Below, piece by piece: positions 46,200 through 57,744 of a stretch of 64,000 nt of DNA (its first letter is position 1; the number at the start of each line of letters is the position of its first letter). Origin of the DNA: Chinchilla lanigera (taxonomy: Eukaryota > Chordata > Mammalia > Rodentia > Chinchillidae); NCBI RefSeq assembly GCF_000276665.1, contig NW_004955404.1:28568272-28632271 (forward strand), in the 5' to 3' direction. The notes beneath the pieces are model-generated. The model had not been told where the DNA came from. It searched no databases and saw nothing but the letters and a program-made list of their open reading frames with translations. Made by a program: the position numbers and the translations under genes.

Positions 46200-47985
46200 T
46201 TATTTAACAAAAACATTACAAAGAAGGAAAAGCATGACCAATATCTGTCATACAGAGGTGCAAAAATGCTCAAGAAAACACTTTAAAGAACTATAAACCA
46301 CGACCAAGTGAAATTTATTTCACATATCCAAAGCTGATTTAACATTTGAAAGTCAATCACTATAATCCATTAAATCAATAGTCCAGGAAGGAAAAGTCAT
46401 ATGGTCATGTTCAGGGATGCAGAAACATCTTTTGATGAAATCCAGTGATTCAAACATGTTAAAAATCTCAGCAAGCTAGAGATAAAGAACTACCTCTATT
46501 TGATAAAAAATGTTTATCAAAAAGAATTTCCAGAAAAAATAATAGAAATGAAAGATAAGACAGATTGAAAATGAAGAAGCTAAACTATCTTTGGTCAAAG
46601 ATTTCATGATTATCCATGTAGAAAATCTGAAATAAGAAAAAAATCCTAGAACACTGGTTACATAAAGATTGCAAGATAAAGGTTAATATATAAGAATACA
46701 GCATTACATTAGCACTTCCAAAATAATGCATGCAGATATAAGTTTTAAAAATATGTACAAGATCTATATGATGAAAATGATAAAACTCTGGTGAACGAAA
46801 TCAAGAATTTCTAAATAAATGGAAAAATGTTCCATGTTCATAGACAGAAAGACTCAGTGTTGTTAAGATGTCAGTTTGTCTGAACTTGATCTATAGATTA
46901 AGCATAATCCTAATGAAAGTAAAGTCACTTTTTCCAAGCAAGTCACTTTTTTAATATCAACAAACTTGTTCTACAGTTTATGTAAAAAGACAAAGACTCA
47001 GGAGCATCAAGAGAATATTAAAGGAGGACAGCAAGGTTGGAGGACTGACATGACCTAACTTCAAGACTTGCAGTACAGCTACAGTAATCGAGACAGTGCA
47101 GTAATGGTGAAAGAATAAACAAGCAGATCGATGGAACAGAGTAGAGAACCCAGAGACTGATATCTATTTATTGAACTTTGACAAAGGAAGAGGAACAACT
47201 GGACATCTACATGCAAGAAGAAGAAAAAAGGAGAAGGAGTAGAAGAAGAATCAAGAATTTTTACTCATGACTAATTGGAATGCAAATGCTAGAGTCTTCT
47301 TAAAAAAGAATTTGGCAATTTCTTACAAAGCTAGACATTTACCACTTAATCGCACTTCTATATATTTGCCCAAGACAGTTTTGTACAAAGATATTTATAG
47401 CGCCCTTATTTATAATTGCCAAAAACTGGCAGCAATTAAGATATCTTTAAATATTGAATAAATAAAAACAAACTGCATGATAGATGGAATACTATTCTGC
47501 AATAAAAATAAACGAGCTATCAAGTTACAAAAAGATGGGAAGAAATCCTTAGGAATCCTAAGAAAGAATGTATACTGGTAGGTGTGAGAAGCCTGTCTGA
47601 AAAGGTTACATATTGTGTGATTCCAATTGTCTGACATTCTGGAAAAGGCAAAATATGGAACAGTAGTTGCCAGGAAGTGTGGGAGGTGTGGGCGTGATAT
47701 GGGGGATTTTGAGGGCAGTGGAACTCTTCTGTCAGATGCGATAATGGTATATACACAACATTATGTATTTGATAAATACATTGTACTATGTAACAGGAAC
47801 AGTGAACACCAATGCAAACTGTGTCCTTTAATAACAGTGCGTCAAAATTAGTGCATCAGTTGTAACAAATGTACCACAACAATGCAAAATGAGAGAGGAG
47901 CGGAACCTATTGGAAATCTCTCTGGACTTTCTGCTCAGTTTTTCTGTAAGCTTAAAGCTGTTCTAAAAAAGAAACCTGTTAATAA
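46200..47985 (+). mobile_element. Old L1M fragment, ORF2 end and 3' UTR, sense
   Basis: Long decayed L1: 'aagtcaatcactataatcca', 'agattaagcataatcctaat', 'tcgagacagtgcagtaatgg', 'atcgatggaacagagtagag' (ORF2 end), then 3' UTR with 'aaaagatgggaagaaatcct' and the end 'taaagctgttctaaaaaaga'. A purine-rich tract lies at 47213-47250. Reading frame broken many times. Confidence 0.82.
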
Positions 47986-48469
47986 GAACATCCATATCAT
48001 TCCTAAACATCCTTTATCTGATTCCAGTTAAATAAATGAATAAGATAAATATTTGCTTGTTGGATTTATTTGCTAAAATCATAACATCAAGTGGTGGATA
48101 TTCCACGGAGAGAATATCATGTAAAATCCAATGTTAATTGAACAAATCAACCCTTTTGCCTTGTCACAGACAGTCCATATGTTCAAATTAAGACCCAGTG
48201 AAGACAAGTGGCAGAGAAGATTCCATCAAAGGAGGAGGATAGATATTCTTTATGCAACCTGTTAAGGTACAATGAAAACTGTTGGCTAGTCAACTGATAT
48301 CTACCGTGTAATTGAGCTTACACCCTTTATAAATTTTATATTGTCACATATAGGTATGTACCATATTTTTCATAAGTTATCCACAGCTGCTCTTAAGTTT
48401 CAGCTATTCTATCTGAGTCAAACAACTAATGAGACTAAATGGGGTCAGCTTTAAAGAGAAGAAGTAATT

Positions 48470-48720
48470 CTGGGGATGTGGAGCTGGAAGAACACTATCG
48501 ATTGATGTGATATTGGTCAGAAGGCCCTACTCAGAAGTCATCAATGGTTAAATGTCAGCCTTGGGGGCATATTGAGTGGTAGTCCTCAAGGGGTCAGTCC
48601 TGCACCTGGTCCTGTTTAATGTTTTCACACGTGACTTCAATGACAGGCTCTAGATGTGTTTCTTATTCCAGTTTGTATTTTGGCAAAGATAATAATTCAT
48701 AATGTAAATGATTTAATGAA
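48470..48720 (+). mobile_element. CR1/L3-type LINE fossil, reverse transcriptase region
   Basis: The line 'gtcctcaaggggtcagtcct' (from 48580) followed by 'ggtcctgtttaatgttttca' (from 48608) and 'gtgacttcaatgaca' resembles the nucleotide pattern of the conserved RT block PQGSVLGPVLFN...F..D of CR1/L3 LINEs. The preceding 'gttaaatgtcagccttggg' also fits. Frameshifts and a stop break it. This is a remembered-pattern match, not an alignment. Confidence 0.55.
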
Positions 48721-49064
48721 GAAATAGGTTATGTTCAAACAGTGTGCTAAAGAGAAAGGATATTTTAGAAAATAAATACCTTATATGTCATGTGATGGCC
48801 CTGCTAAAATTTCTTCCCCCAGGTCCTGCCTTTGTTTCTTTGGCTGACCTATCCCTAACTGAGCAGGGGTAAGTTTTCTGTTTCCCTGAGTGAAACCATC
48901 TGAGACATTCCTTGCCGAATTAAGCCCCCAGAAAAGCCTGGAATGTACTAAGACTAGAAAAGATGCTCATATGACCCAGACATATAACTTAGCAAAATCT
49001 TCAGCCCCCAACTAATGTTAGCTGACAGTAATTGCGGCTGAAGAGATCCCAAGGAGACCAGCGA
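48721..49064. other. Unassigned non-coding sequence
   Basis: No gene. 48800-48990 has a moderately GC-rich, LTR- or DNA-transposon-like look but I cannot place it. Confidence 0.35.
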
Positions 49065-49860
49065 AAACAAATAGCCAATATGGAAAATAATGTGGAGGTT
49101 CCTATAGAAATTGAAATAGAACTCCCAAGTGACCCAGCAATCTCTCTTCTGGATACATACCCAAAGGAGGTAAAGCTATCATTTAGGAAAGATACCTGCA
49201 ACCCATTATTCATGGCAGCATTATTCAAAATAGCCAGCATAGAGAAACAACTTTCATGACCATCACCGGGTAAACAGATAAAGTAGAGCACATATAAAAT
49301 TGAATATCATTCAGCCTTTCAAAAGAAGGCAATCTTCATTTCCCACATATAGGTGACATTGAGGATATTACACTAAGTAAAATAATCCAGACACAGAAAG
49401 AAAAATTTTGCATAATCTTGTTTACAAGCGAAATTTTTGAAAAGATCTCAAACACACAGAAATAGAGAATAAAACTGTGGTCACAATTAGATGAGAGAAG
49501 GATGGAAGGATGTGGGTCAAAGGATGTAAAATACTGCACGGTACATGTACAAAAAACAAGTCTAGAGATCTAATGCATAACATGAGCATTAACGTTTAAA
49601 ATATTGTACTGATTAGGGATTTTTGTTAATAAGTAAATTTATTATGCTCTTATTACACACAAAAATAATTATTTGAGATGATGAACATGGTAACATGCTT
49701 CATTATAGTAATCATTTTACTAGCTCTACATATCCTATAACATGACATTATCATATCCTACATGTTATGTCATATCTTGTATACTATCTCTACATATCCT
49801 ATATCATCATGTTGCAAAACTCAAATATACACAATAAAATTAATGCAACTTTAAAAAGCA
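49065..49860 (+). mobile_element. L1 3' part, sense
   Basis: 'atatggaaaataatgtggag', 'agtgacccagcaatctctct', 'catggcagcattattcaaaa', then 3' UTR to an A-rich end near 49855. Truncated ORF2 end plus UTR. The frames at 49001-49291 and 49032-49259 are its remnants on either strand. Confidence 0.82.
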
Positions 49861-49971
49861 GATTACCTGGATAAAGACTATTTAAAATGCTCAGTAATTA
49901 CTTTTGATGACAGAAATGAAAACTCTACAAATTATCATAATGTAGTATCATAAATATATGCTTATTTTATC

Positions 49972-52185
49972 TTTTTATTTTCAAGAGAAAAAACTAACAA
50001 AATAACAACAATGAAGACAAAACAAAACAATAAAAGTGATAAAGGATTTCAAAACAAGATGATAGGAGTTAACAATGGTTGTTATATTACATACTGACAT
50101 CTTCAACAAAGTTGCTCAGATTACCAGATGTAAGAATGCAAGATTGATCAAATAATTAAAGACAATAAAAATAACAAAACACATTCAAAATGATATAGCT
50201 CTTCCTTAAACAAGATTGTAGGAATTCAGCAATGGTTGTTATATTGCATATTGCTGTCTTCAATTTAGTTGTTCCGATTACCAGATATAAGCAAGTAAAA
50301 TTGGTGAAGAGAAAAAAAAGAAAAAAAATTGAAGCATTAACTCTTATTTTCAATAAACCACTAGACATCAGCAATACACTTATCCTAACTATCCTTGTAT
50401 ATGCATATATATTTTTTCTTTTTTTAATTTTAAAGAAAAAATACCAAAAACAAAATAACAGAAACAAAAACAAAAGCATAAACAAAACAACATAAAAACA
50501 AAAATACAGAATTTCATAACAAAGTGATAGGAAATTAACAATGGTTGTTATATTACATATTGTTATCTTCAAAGTGGTTACTCAGACAACCAGATATAGG
50601 CATGTAAGACTGATCAATTACTTATTAACTATTCCTTTCAATAAACCAATAGAAATAAGTAGTGTAATTGTCTTAGCTATCTTATGTATGTGAATATACA
50701 TATTTTTCCTTTCCTTCTTTTTTCTTCTCTTTTCCCCATTCCAGTTGTTCTTTCCTTTTGAGTAGTTTCTTTCCCTTTCATTAATGTATTGTAGCTTTCT
50801 GATTTTATTTACTCTTTCAGGTTCTTATACTAAGGAGGCAATACGGTGTTTACACATGTGAATCTGATTTATTTCACTAATGAGTATGGTCTCTAGTTGC
50901 ACCCATTTACCTCAAAAAGCCTCTAGTTTATCTTTCTTTATAGCTGAGTAATACTCTATTGTATAAAAATACTACATCTTTTTTTATCCATTCCTCAGTC
51001 CATGGGCATTTGGGTTGTTTCCAAGATTTAGCTATTACAAATTGCACTGCTATAAACATGGGTGCACATATATTGCTGTGGTATGATGTTTTCAGTTCTT
51101 CTGGAAAAATACCCAGGAGCAGAATAGCTGGGTTGAGTGGGACCTCTAGTTCTAGTTTACTGAGGAGTCTCCAGAGTAATATTCATAGTGGTTGCACCAG
51201 TCTACACTCCCACCAACAGTGGAGAAGTGTTCTTTTTTCCCTACAGCCTCTCCAGCATTTGTTATTGGTTGATTTCTTGATGACAGTCATCCTTTCTGGG
51301 GTAGATGGAATCTTAGTGTTGTTTTAGTTTGCATTTCCCAAATGACTAATGATGTTGATTTTCTCATATATTTATTTGCCATTTGTATTTCTTCATCCGA
51401 GAAGTGTGTATTCATCTCAGATGTCCATTTTTGGACTGGGCCTTTGGATTTTGGGGCCTAATTTTTTTAATTCTTTATATGCTCTAGATAGGAGTCCTTC
51501 ATCTGAAGGGTAGTTAGCTAAAATTTTTTCCCAATGTGTGGGTTTCCTTGTACCCCGGTTGGTGATTTCTTTTGCTGTGCAAAAACTTTTCCATAAGATG
51601 AGCTCCCAGTTGTTGATTCTTTGAAGTATTTCCCATGCAGTTTGGTTTTTTTTCCTGAACTCTCTGCTAGCCCTATGTTTTCAAGATTTCTACCTACTTT
51701 CTCTTCTAGTAGATTTAGTGTTTCTGTTTTAATATTTATATCTTTAAGCTATTTTTACTTCAGTTTGGTGCATGGTGATAGATATGTATCTTATTTCAGT
51801 CTTTGGCATGTGGTGAGCCAGTTTTTGCAGCACCATTTATTAGAGAGGCTATCTTTCTTCCAGGGAACATGTTTAGCCCCATTTGTCAAAGATAGAGTGG
51901 CTGGGGGTGTTTGTGGTTCTGGCTGTGTCTTCCAGTCTGTTCCATTGGTTCTCAGGTCTGCTTTTTTGCCAGTACCATGTTGATTTTGTCATACTAGCTT
52001 TGTAGTATAATTTCAAGTCTGGGATTGTGATGCCCCCCTGCCTTTCCTTTGTTGCCCAGGATTGCTTTTGCTATTCTGGGTCTCTTCTGGTTCTAGATGA
52101 ATTTTAAGAATGTTTTCTGTAGATCTGTGAGGTTTACTAATGATATTTTGATTGGGATTGCATTGAATCTGCTTATTTTAAAAGA
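49972..52185 (-). mobile_element. L1 (antisense) with tandemly repeated 3' UTR
   Basis: The body at 50600-52185 is the reverse complement of an L1 ORF2 3' portion ('agtaatactctattgtataa', 'acactcccaccaacagtgga', 'ttcttttgctgtgcaaaaac', 'attgggattgcattgaatct'), 5'-truncated at about 52185. Preceding it on the plus strand are three copies of the family 3' UTR block, with the 'aatggttgttatatt' core at 50073-50087, 50231-50245 and 50540-50554. No minus frame of useful length spans ORF2, so it is inactive. The 122-aa and 120-aa plus frames at 50959-51327 and 51621-51983 are antisense translations. Confidence 0.87.
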
Positions 52186-52414
52186 TAAATTGTGTATGAT
52201 TATATTTTTATTCTGCTACACTTATTAATGGTGTAATAATAAGAGCCATGGGAATTCTAAAAGTGAAAAAAGTCATTATGAATTAGGATAGACAAAGAAA
52301 GTCCCATGTGGAGATGAGCTTTGGAAGAAAATATTTTGGTTAAACAAGGTGTCATGAATTTCTGACAAAATATTAATAAAAATTATGCTCTAAAGTAGGA
52401 TTTTTACAGCACTA
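52186..52414. other. Unassigned non-coding sequence
   Basis: AT-rich, nothing recognised. Confidence 0.4.
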
Positions 52415-52612
52415 CTTACCTCCGGTGTCAGACAATTCTTTATTATGCACTGTTTTGTGCAGTGTAGGATTTTTAGCAGCATTCCCAGTCTGTGTATCAA
52501 CCAAAAATATTTGTAGATATTGCAAATATCATGGAGACAGTAGGAGTGTCAGGGTAAGGAGAAGATGCGAAGGTGAAGAAATCACCCAACTGAAAACTTC
52601 TGGTCTAAAGGA
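52415..52612 (+). mobile_element. hAT-Charlie DNA transposon remnant (MER20-like)
   Basis: 'ttttgtgcagtgtaggattt', 'ttagcagcattcccagtctg', 'caaccaaaaatatttgtaga' and 'attgcaaatatcatggagac' follow the order of a non-autonomous hAT-Charlie element. Family name provisional. Confidence 0.55.
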
Positions 52613-53404
52613 GAAGCATTAGATATCCAAAACCTCATCTTCTGAGTTAAAAGTTTTTATTATAGTAAGATGAAATAATTTGGTCAAAACCCAAAAGGTA
52701 AGTAAGATGCAGGTTTGGGATTATTACCCAGGTCTTTAGGCTCCTGGTTTAGGCTTTTTTAATGTCTTAATTCTAATCTTATGAATTTTGCAGATCTGGA
52801 CAAAGTCAAAGAGAGCAAGTTTGGATAGTCAATGCAGGTACATACATGCATAATTTTTGAATATTTGGTCCATGATACCTTAGAACCTATCAGGAGCTGG
52901 TTAGATGATATGCTCTAATTCTCGCAGAGATTTTTTTAGTACTTCAAAGGTAAGCACTGGATAGATAGAAAAAGTGAGAAGTTTTGGGGGATAATGAACC
53001 CCCAAAGGTAACTCTGAATCCATTCCTGTGGTTTTAGAAAATGCACGGAACAACTGACACTTCATGAGAAGTGGGCTGAACCAGCTTGCAATTAAGGTAA
53101 TAAAAGACTTCATTTGTTATGTAATCATAAAGACAACAAGTAGAATTTTGATAAGACCAACCCACATCTTTTAAAAACTGAGTGAATCTTGAAAGCATAA
53201 GAGTAAAATTAAATTTGATAGAGAATTTATTAAAATTTTGAGCCTTAAGAGAAAGAAGAGCTTTTATAGAGTGAATTTTTAATGAAAATGAAAATCAATT
53301 TAGAATGAAAGTTGCAAATTACATATATGATAAGGAATACATATACATATAAACTAAAAAATACATATAAAATCTTATGTCAATATTAAAAAGACAAATT
53401 TTTA
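52613..53404. other. AT-rich non-coding sequence
   Basis: No repeat or gene recognised. Confidence 0.4.
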
Positions 53405-53919
53405 AATGATGAAATGATTTTAATAAGCATTTATTCATTGAACCTCCAAATATCCAATAAGCACATGCAAAGATGCTCAACACTATTAGTCATTAGGGAA
53501 ATGCAAATCAAAAACAATAGTGAAATATTATCACTCCCAGTAAAATGATTATAATCAGAGAAAGAGACCATAACAAGTACTAAAAATGATACAAACAAAC
53601 TAGAGTACTCATATGCTTCTGAAGGAAATGTAAGAAGGTACAGCTACTTTGGAAAACATTTTAGTATTTCCTGAACAGGTTAAATGTAAATTTATCATAT
53701 AATGCAATAATTTCACTCATAGGAATCAATACCAAATAAACAAAAATATGCCCATGGAAAAACTTATATATTAATATCCATAGCAATATTACTCACAATA
53801 GTCAAAATAAAAAAATAACAACTGGGAAAAAGATAAACAAAAAGCTGTATATTCATAGAATACAATAATATCAGCAATAAAAAAGAAAAAAGTATTGATA
53901 CTACAACCTGGATAAACCT
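53405..53919 (+). mobile_element. Old L1 fragment, left part (interrupted)
   Basis: Sense L1 ORF2 end/3' UTR: 'attagggaaatgcaaatcaa', 'aatttcactcataggaatca', 'atcagcaataaaaaagaaaa', 'ctacaacctggataaacct'. It resumes at 56327 after a MaLR insertion. Confidence 0.8.
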
Positions 53920-54252
53920 TGTGAAGATGATGGTGGAGTATCAACTTGATTGAATTTGGAGTCCTTCAGATGTCAGTGGGTGGAGAACAATTCTGGATGG
54001 ATTATAGAGGTTTGACCTTGGAGGTCTATGTCTGGTCCCTTGTTCCTTTCTCTTTGGCACTTTTCCTCCACTCTACTTCATGATCATGAGGAACTAAACA
54101 TCCTTGCTCTACAATTCACTTCTGCTATGATGTTCCTACTGGGAGCTTGCTTATCATGGACTGAATTCTCTGAAACTGTAAGCCAAATTCAACCATTTCT
54201 CCTTGAAGTTGTGACAAGTTTCATCTTAGTAACAAGAAAGCTGATTAACACA
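53920..54252 (+). repeat. 5' LTR of MaLR element
   Basis: Begins TGTGAAGATGATGG and ends AACACA; pairs with 55997-56321. Confidence 0.85.
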
Positions 54253-54592
54253 GAAAATTTGTACCAGAAATGGGATCCTTGCTATGACTGTACACCATTA
54301 TGTGGTTTAGAAACCTGTGGAACTAGTTTTCAGGAGGAATTTAGAAATATTTGGAGATGTAGGACAGAGAAGCCTTAGAATTATGTAAGCTGAGCTTGAT
54401 AGGACATTCTGGTCTGAGTTCAGAAGACCAAAATACTGAGAGAAATGCAGACAGTAAAGGTCAGGGTAGGAAATTTTAGTTGACAATAAGAACTCCATTG
54501 CAATCAGACTAGAGGTGATGTGCAACTAAGGCAGAAAATGTCTAAATTTTACCCTTATTGTGAGACTTCATAGAATATTAAAATTACAGCTG

Positions 54593-54943
54593 TTTGTCTG
54601 TATCTTTCGGTTGCTTGGACATCCACAATTTGACAAAGGAGAGATTTATTTTGGTTCACATTTTAGAAGTTTCAGTCCTTGAATGATTGGCTGGCTCTAG
54701 GTAGAAGCAGCAGGATGGAAGGGTCTAGTGGAGGAAACCTGCTCACATCATGGCAGCCAAGAAGGGAGGGAGACATAGGGAGGGAGATAAACCCTTCCAG
54801 GCCTTGCTCCCTGTGACCCATCTCTTCTGACCAGATCTCCTAACAAGTAAGCTGTACAGCTGCCCATAATATAATCACTTCCCAAAGGTCCCAACTATGA
54901 TAACATGAGGCTTTATGGGAACATCTAGATATGAATCATAGCA
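54593..54943 (-). mobile_element. Solo MaLR-type LTR nested antisense
   Basis: 'ggagagatttattttggttc', 'atgattggctggctctaggt', 'catcatggcagccaagaagg', 'gagataaacccttccaggcc': an antisense MaLR LTR related to 6129-6483, sitting inside the internal region of the sense MaLR. Boundaries are approximate and no clear target duplication was found. Confidence 0.72.
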
Positions 54944-55996
54944 GTGGACTAATTGATCTGGTTAAGAAAATTTCAAGGTGACCCAACATTCAGAATGTGG
55001 TATGGGTAATACTGGCTGCTTCAACCAGATTTATAGTGGGAAGAAGGGGCAAGAAGCAAGCAGAAAAATATGAAATATTTAAATTTTGGCTTAGGAGGAA
55101 TCATGTAAAATTGAGGCCAAAAGAAGTGAGTGCTGAAAATATTAGCATCACCAAAGAAAGAAGCCAAGTACTTTTTACAAGGATAAGAAGAAAGATGCCT
55201 TAAGAGAACTCAGAAATGAACAAGACCCCCACCTATCACAGGTTCAAGGGCCAGAAGTGGAAACCTTTCATTTGAAAAGAGAGTCCCTGGGCCCACTGCT
55301 TGAGAAAGAATACCTAGGGAATTGGTTCCCTTGGACTGATTTTATTTTACTGAGTTACCTAGTACTCAGTGGATGCTGTAATCATGATGTAAAGGGCTTG
55401 GCTCCTGCTCCTAGTAACAGCAGACCTTGGTATGATGTTGGTTTTATCAGCATGCTGAATGACAGAAGTACAGAGTCCTGAAAGCTTTAACACAGAATTC
55501 AAAGGAAGGGCCAGAGGCCACACCAAGAGCCCCTGAAAGGGCAGTATATGAGGCTATAGGAATGAAACAAAAAGTGCAATGGAGACTTCAGGACATTGGG
55601 GTTGCCAAGAATATGGAATGACTGATAAGGAAAGCTGCAGATAGAGAGCAGACCCAGCCCAAGGCAAAGGCCACACTGGCTTCAATCATGAAGGCCTTAA
55701 GGATGGGGTTACTTAACCCCTCTGGAACTCACATTTTTTCCGCCATGTACCCTGGATACTGGTCATAAGATTTAGAATTTAATGTTTGCTCTGCTGGGTT
55801 TCAATTACGCTTTGGTCAAATTCTATCCTATGTTTATCTTCCTCCCTTTTGGAATGGGAATGTTTACCTTATCCCACAGTATTTGGGGATTATGTAAATT
55901 TTTTTTTTTAATAGAGGTTCACAGGTTAGAGTTTACCTTGAATCTCAGAAGAAATTTTGACCTGGAAAAAGATGTATTTGCTGACAAGGGGTAGGA

Positions 55997-56321
55997 TGTG
56001 GCAGTTATGGTGGTATGTCAACTTGACTGTCTTTAGAGTTCTCCCAGGGAGAAGTGCAGCACATTTCTGAGTGTATCTGGTAGGTGATGGAGGCATGACC
56101 TTGAGATCTATGTCTAGACCTTTGCTCTTCCTCTCTGGCACTATTCCCTTGCTCTGCTTCCTGACAACCATAAACTAAATATCACTGCTCTACCATCATG
56201 TCTTGGAGCTGACTGGCCATGGACCAAATTCCCCAAAACCATGAGTCAAATTAAGCCTCTCCTTCTTTAAATTGTAGGTATCAGGTACTGTTTCTCAGCA
56301 ATGAGAAAGCTGACTAACACA
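55997..56321 (+). repeat. 3' LTR of MaLR element
   Basis: Begins TGTGGCAGTTATGG, carries the 'gagtcaaattaagcctctcc' tail-region block and ends TAACACA. The 81-aa minus frame at 55926-56171 is an artefact. Confidence 0.85.
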
Positions 56322-56326
56322 AACCC

Positions 56327-56625
56327 AAAAAAATATTATCATCAGCAAAGTACAGACACAAAAGAACACATAAAATGTAATTCCACTTACACAAACAATC
56401 CAAAAAGGGCAAATATCAGAGAAATTGTGTAAATGAATGGCGATTGCCTTGGGTTAGGAGCAGATAAATGGAATAATTGTGATTAGGTATAGGTTTCTTT
56501 CCAAGATAAGAGAAATATTCTAAAATTATATTGTGGGGGTGGTCGTATAACTCAGTAAATAAATTGTCTTGTACAATTAAAATGGTTGAACTTATGACAT
56601 GTCGTATCAGAATAAAGCTGCAAAT
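56327..56625 (+). mobile_element. Old L1 fragment, right part
   Basis: Continues 53405-53919 after the MaLR: 'agtacagacacaaaagaaca', 'tgtaattccacttacacaaa', 'tgtacaattaaaatggttga' and the end 'cagaataaagctgcaaatta'. Confidence 0.8.
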
Positions 56626-57194
56626 TAAACAGGCATAATCTGGGAGGAAAATATATGTAGTCTCACAGGACATGTGCTTCTACCCCCAAAGAGAGAATGA
56701 AATCTGAATCTTTGAATTTAAAAAGAGTAAGGTAAAAGAAGCAAAATGATATTCCCAAGAGGACACTTCTTGATGTGCATCATTAATATGACATAAGAGA
56801 TATTAAGTGGAGATTATACTATTTAAATCAAATGGCAGATAAAGAGCTAGAAGGCTTTGATAAGAGGTCTTTATTACAGTGCGTGTACTTACAGAACATT
56901 CTATCACCTGTATCAGTGAGTTTCTAATAATAGCGCCCCCAGCAAACAACAAAAAAGTGTGGATGAAGTTCAAATAACAAAACACTGTGCCAAAAGAGTT
57001 AGTAAGGAAAACAAGAAAGCATCATTTTAAAGTGGTTAGAGAAGAAGGTCTCCAAACAGAAGTGATATTACTACAATTTCTTTGCAAATGCAGTGCATGG
57101 AAAGATAAGGGGAACATGATACACTGCTGTGGGCAGATAATAGCAGAAGAAAAGAAAGTTTAGTGCTCTGCTCAACAGCCTCCTCTGAGCCTCA
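56626..57194. other. Non-coding sequence
   Basis: No gene or confident repeat. Confidence 0.4.
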
Positions 57195-57618
57195 GACGTT
57201 GGTAAGGCATTCAGAGCTTCCTTTACATGGACACTATTCCATTTTCCAACATCTTCTGGACATGTCACTCAGCCCAATGTGTACTCTGGATCCCTGTTCT
57301 CCACACACTACACATTTTCTCCACCTCATCCCATCAGCCTTGTCCTTTAGTATGCAGTGTCAACCCCAGTCTTCATCTGTTGAAATCTTCCTCAATTTTC
57401 AAACTCCAGTGTCAAAGCTCGCTTCTTCCATACAGCTTTCTTTAGCTCCACTTACTGGTTATAAATCTCAGTTCTCTCTTCCCACAGCACGTTGTGTATT
57501 TCTCCTCACGCTCATCTATCGTTAAGCTATGGCTCCCTCAGTAGTACTACCTTCAGGTAAGCAGTTCTGCTGACTCACCTTTATATTTCTTTCTAGCATG
57601 TTTTGGAAAAGGCTAAGG
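57195..57618 (+). mobile_element. L2 3' end, sense
   Basis: C/T-rich L2-like pattern: 'cattcagagcttcctttaca', 'tcttcctcaattttcaaact', 'acagctttctttagctccac'. The 120-aa and 72-aa plus frames here are repeat-derived. Confidence 0.5.
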
Positions 57619-57632
57619 TCTCCTTACATTCT

Positions 57633-57730
57633 TTTTTTTTTTTCTATTTTGGGGGAGGTACTGGGAATTGAACTCAGGACCTTGCTCTTGCCAGGCAGGA
57701 GCTTACGCCACTGAGTTATATCCCTGGCCC
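57633..57730 (-). mobile_element. ID SINE (antisense)
   Basis: T-run tail, 'gtactgggaattgaactcag', 'cttgctcttgccaggcagga', 'ccactgagttatatccctgg': the reverse complement of an ID. Flanks tctccttacattct (57619-57632) and tctccatacattct (57731-57744) form a one-mismatch target duplication. Confidence 0.9.
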
Positions 57731-57744
57731 TCTCCATACATTCT

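Larger units (their letters stand above)
53920..56321 (+). mobile_element. MaLR-type LTR retroelement inserted in L1
   Basis: LTRs at 53920-54252 (333 bp) and 55997-56321 (325 bp), both TG...CA, flank an internal region without retroviral open frames. Flanking 5-mers are aacct (53915-53919) and aaccc (56322-56326), a one-mismatch 5-bp target duplication. The flanking L1 reads continuously across the insertion. An antisense LTR is nested at 54593-54943. The 116-aa frame at 54028-54378 spans the 5' LTR/internal junction and has no retroviral motif. This is a non-autonomous endogenous retrovirus-like relic. Confidence 0.85.

Noticed and set aside
50156..50572. 138-aa minus-strand open frame, the longest in the window, hydrophobic
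   Set aside because: It lies entirely in the repeated L1 3' UTR blocks; composition is AT-driven and there is no conserved domain.
49972..50620. Regularly spaced repeats considered as a satellite array
   Set aside because: Only three diverged units, unequal spacing, and clear homology to L1 3' UTR.
50959..51327. 122-aa plus-strand open frame
   Set aside because: Antisense translation of an L1 ORF2 remnant.
51621..51983. 120-aa plus-strand open frame
   Set aside because: Antisense of L1 ORF2.
54028..54378. 116-aa frame starting in a LTR, considered as a retroviral gene remnant
   Set aside because: Spans the LTR/internal boundary of a MaLR, a group lacking coding capacity here; no gag, pro or pol motif visible.
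57163..57525. 120-aa plus-strand open frame
   Set aside because: Falls in a C/T-rich L2-like repeat; no motif or start context.
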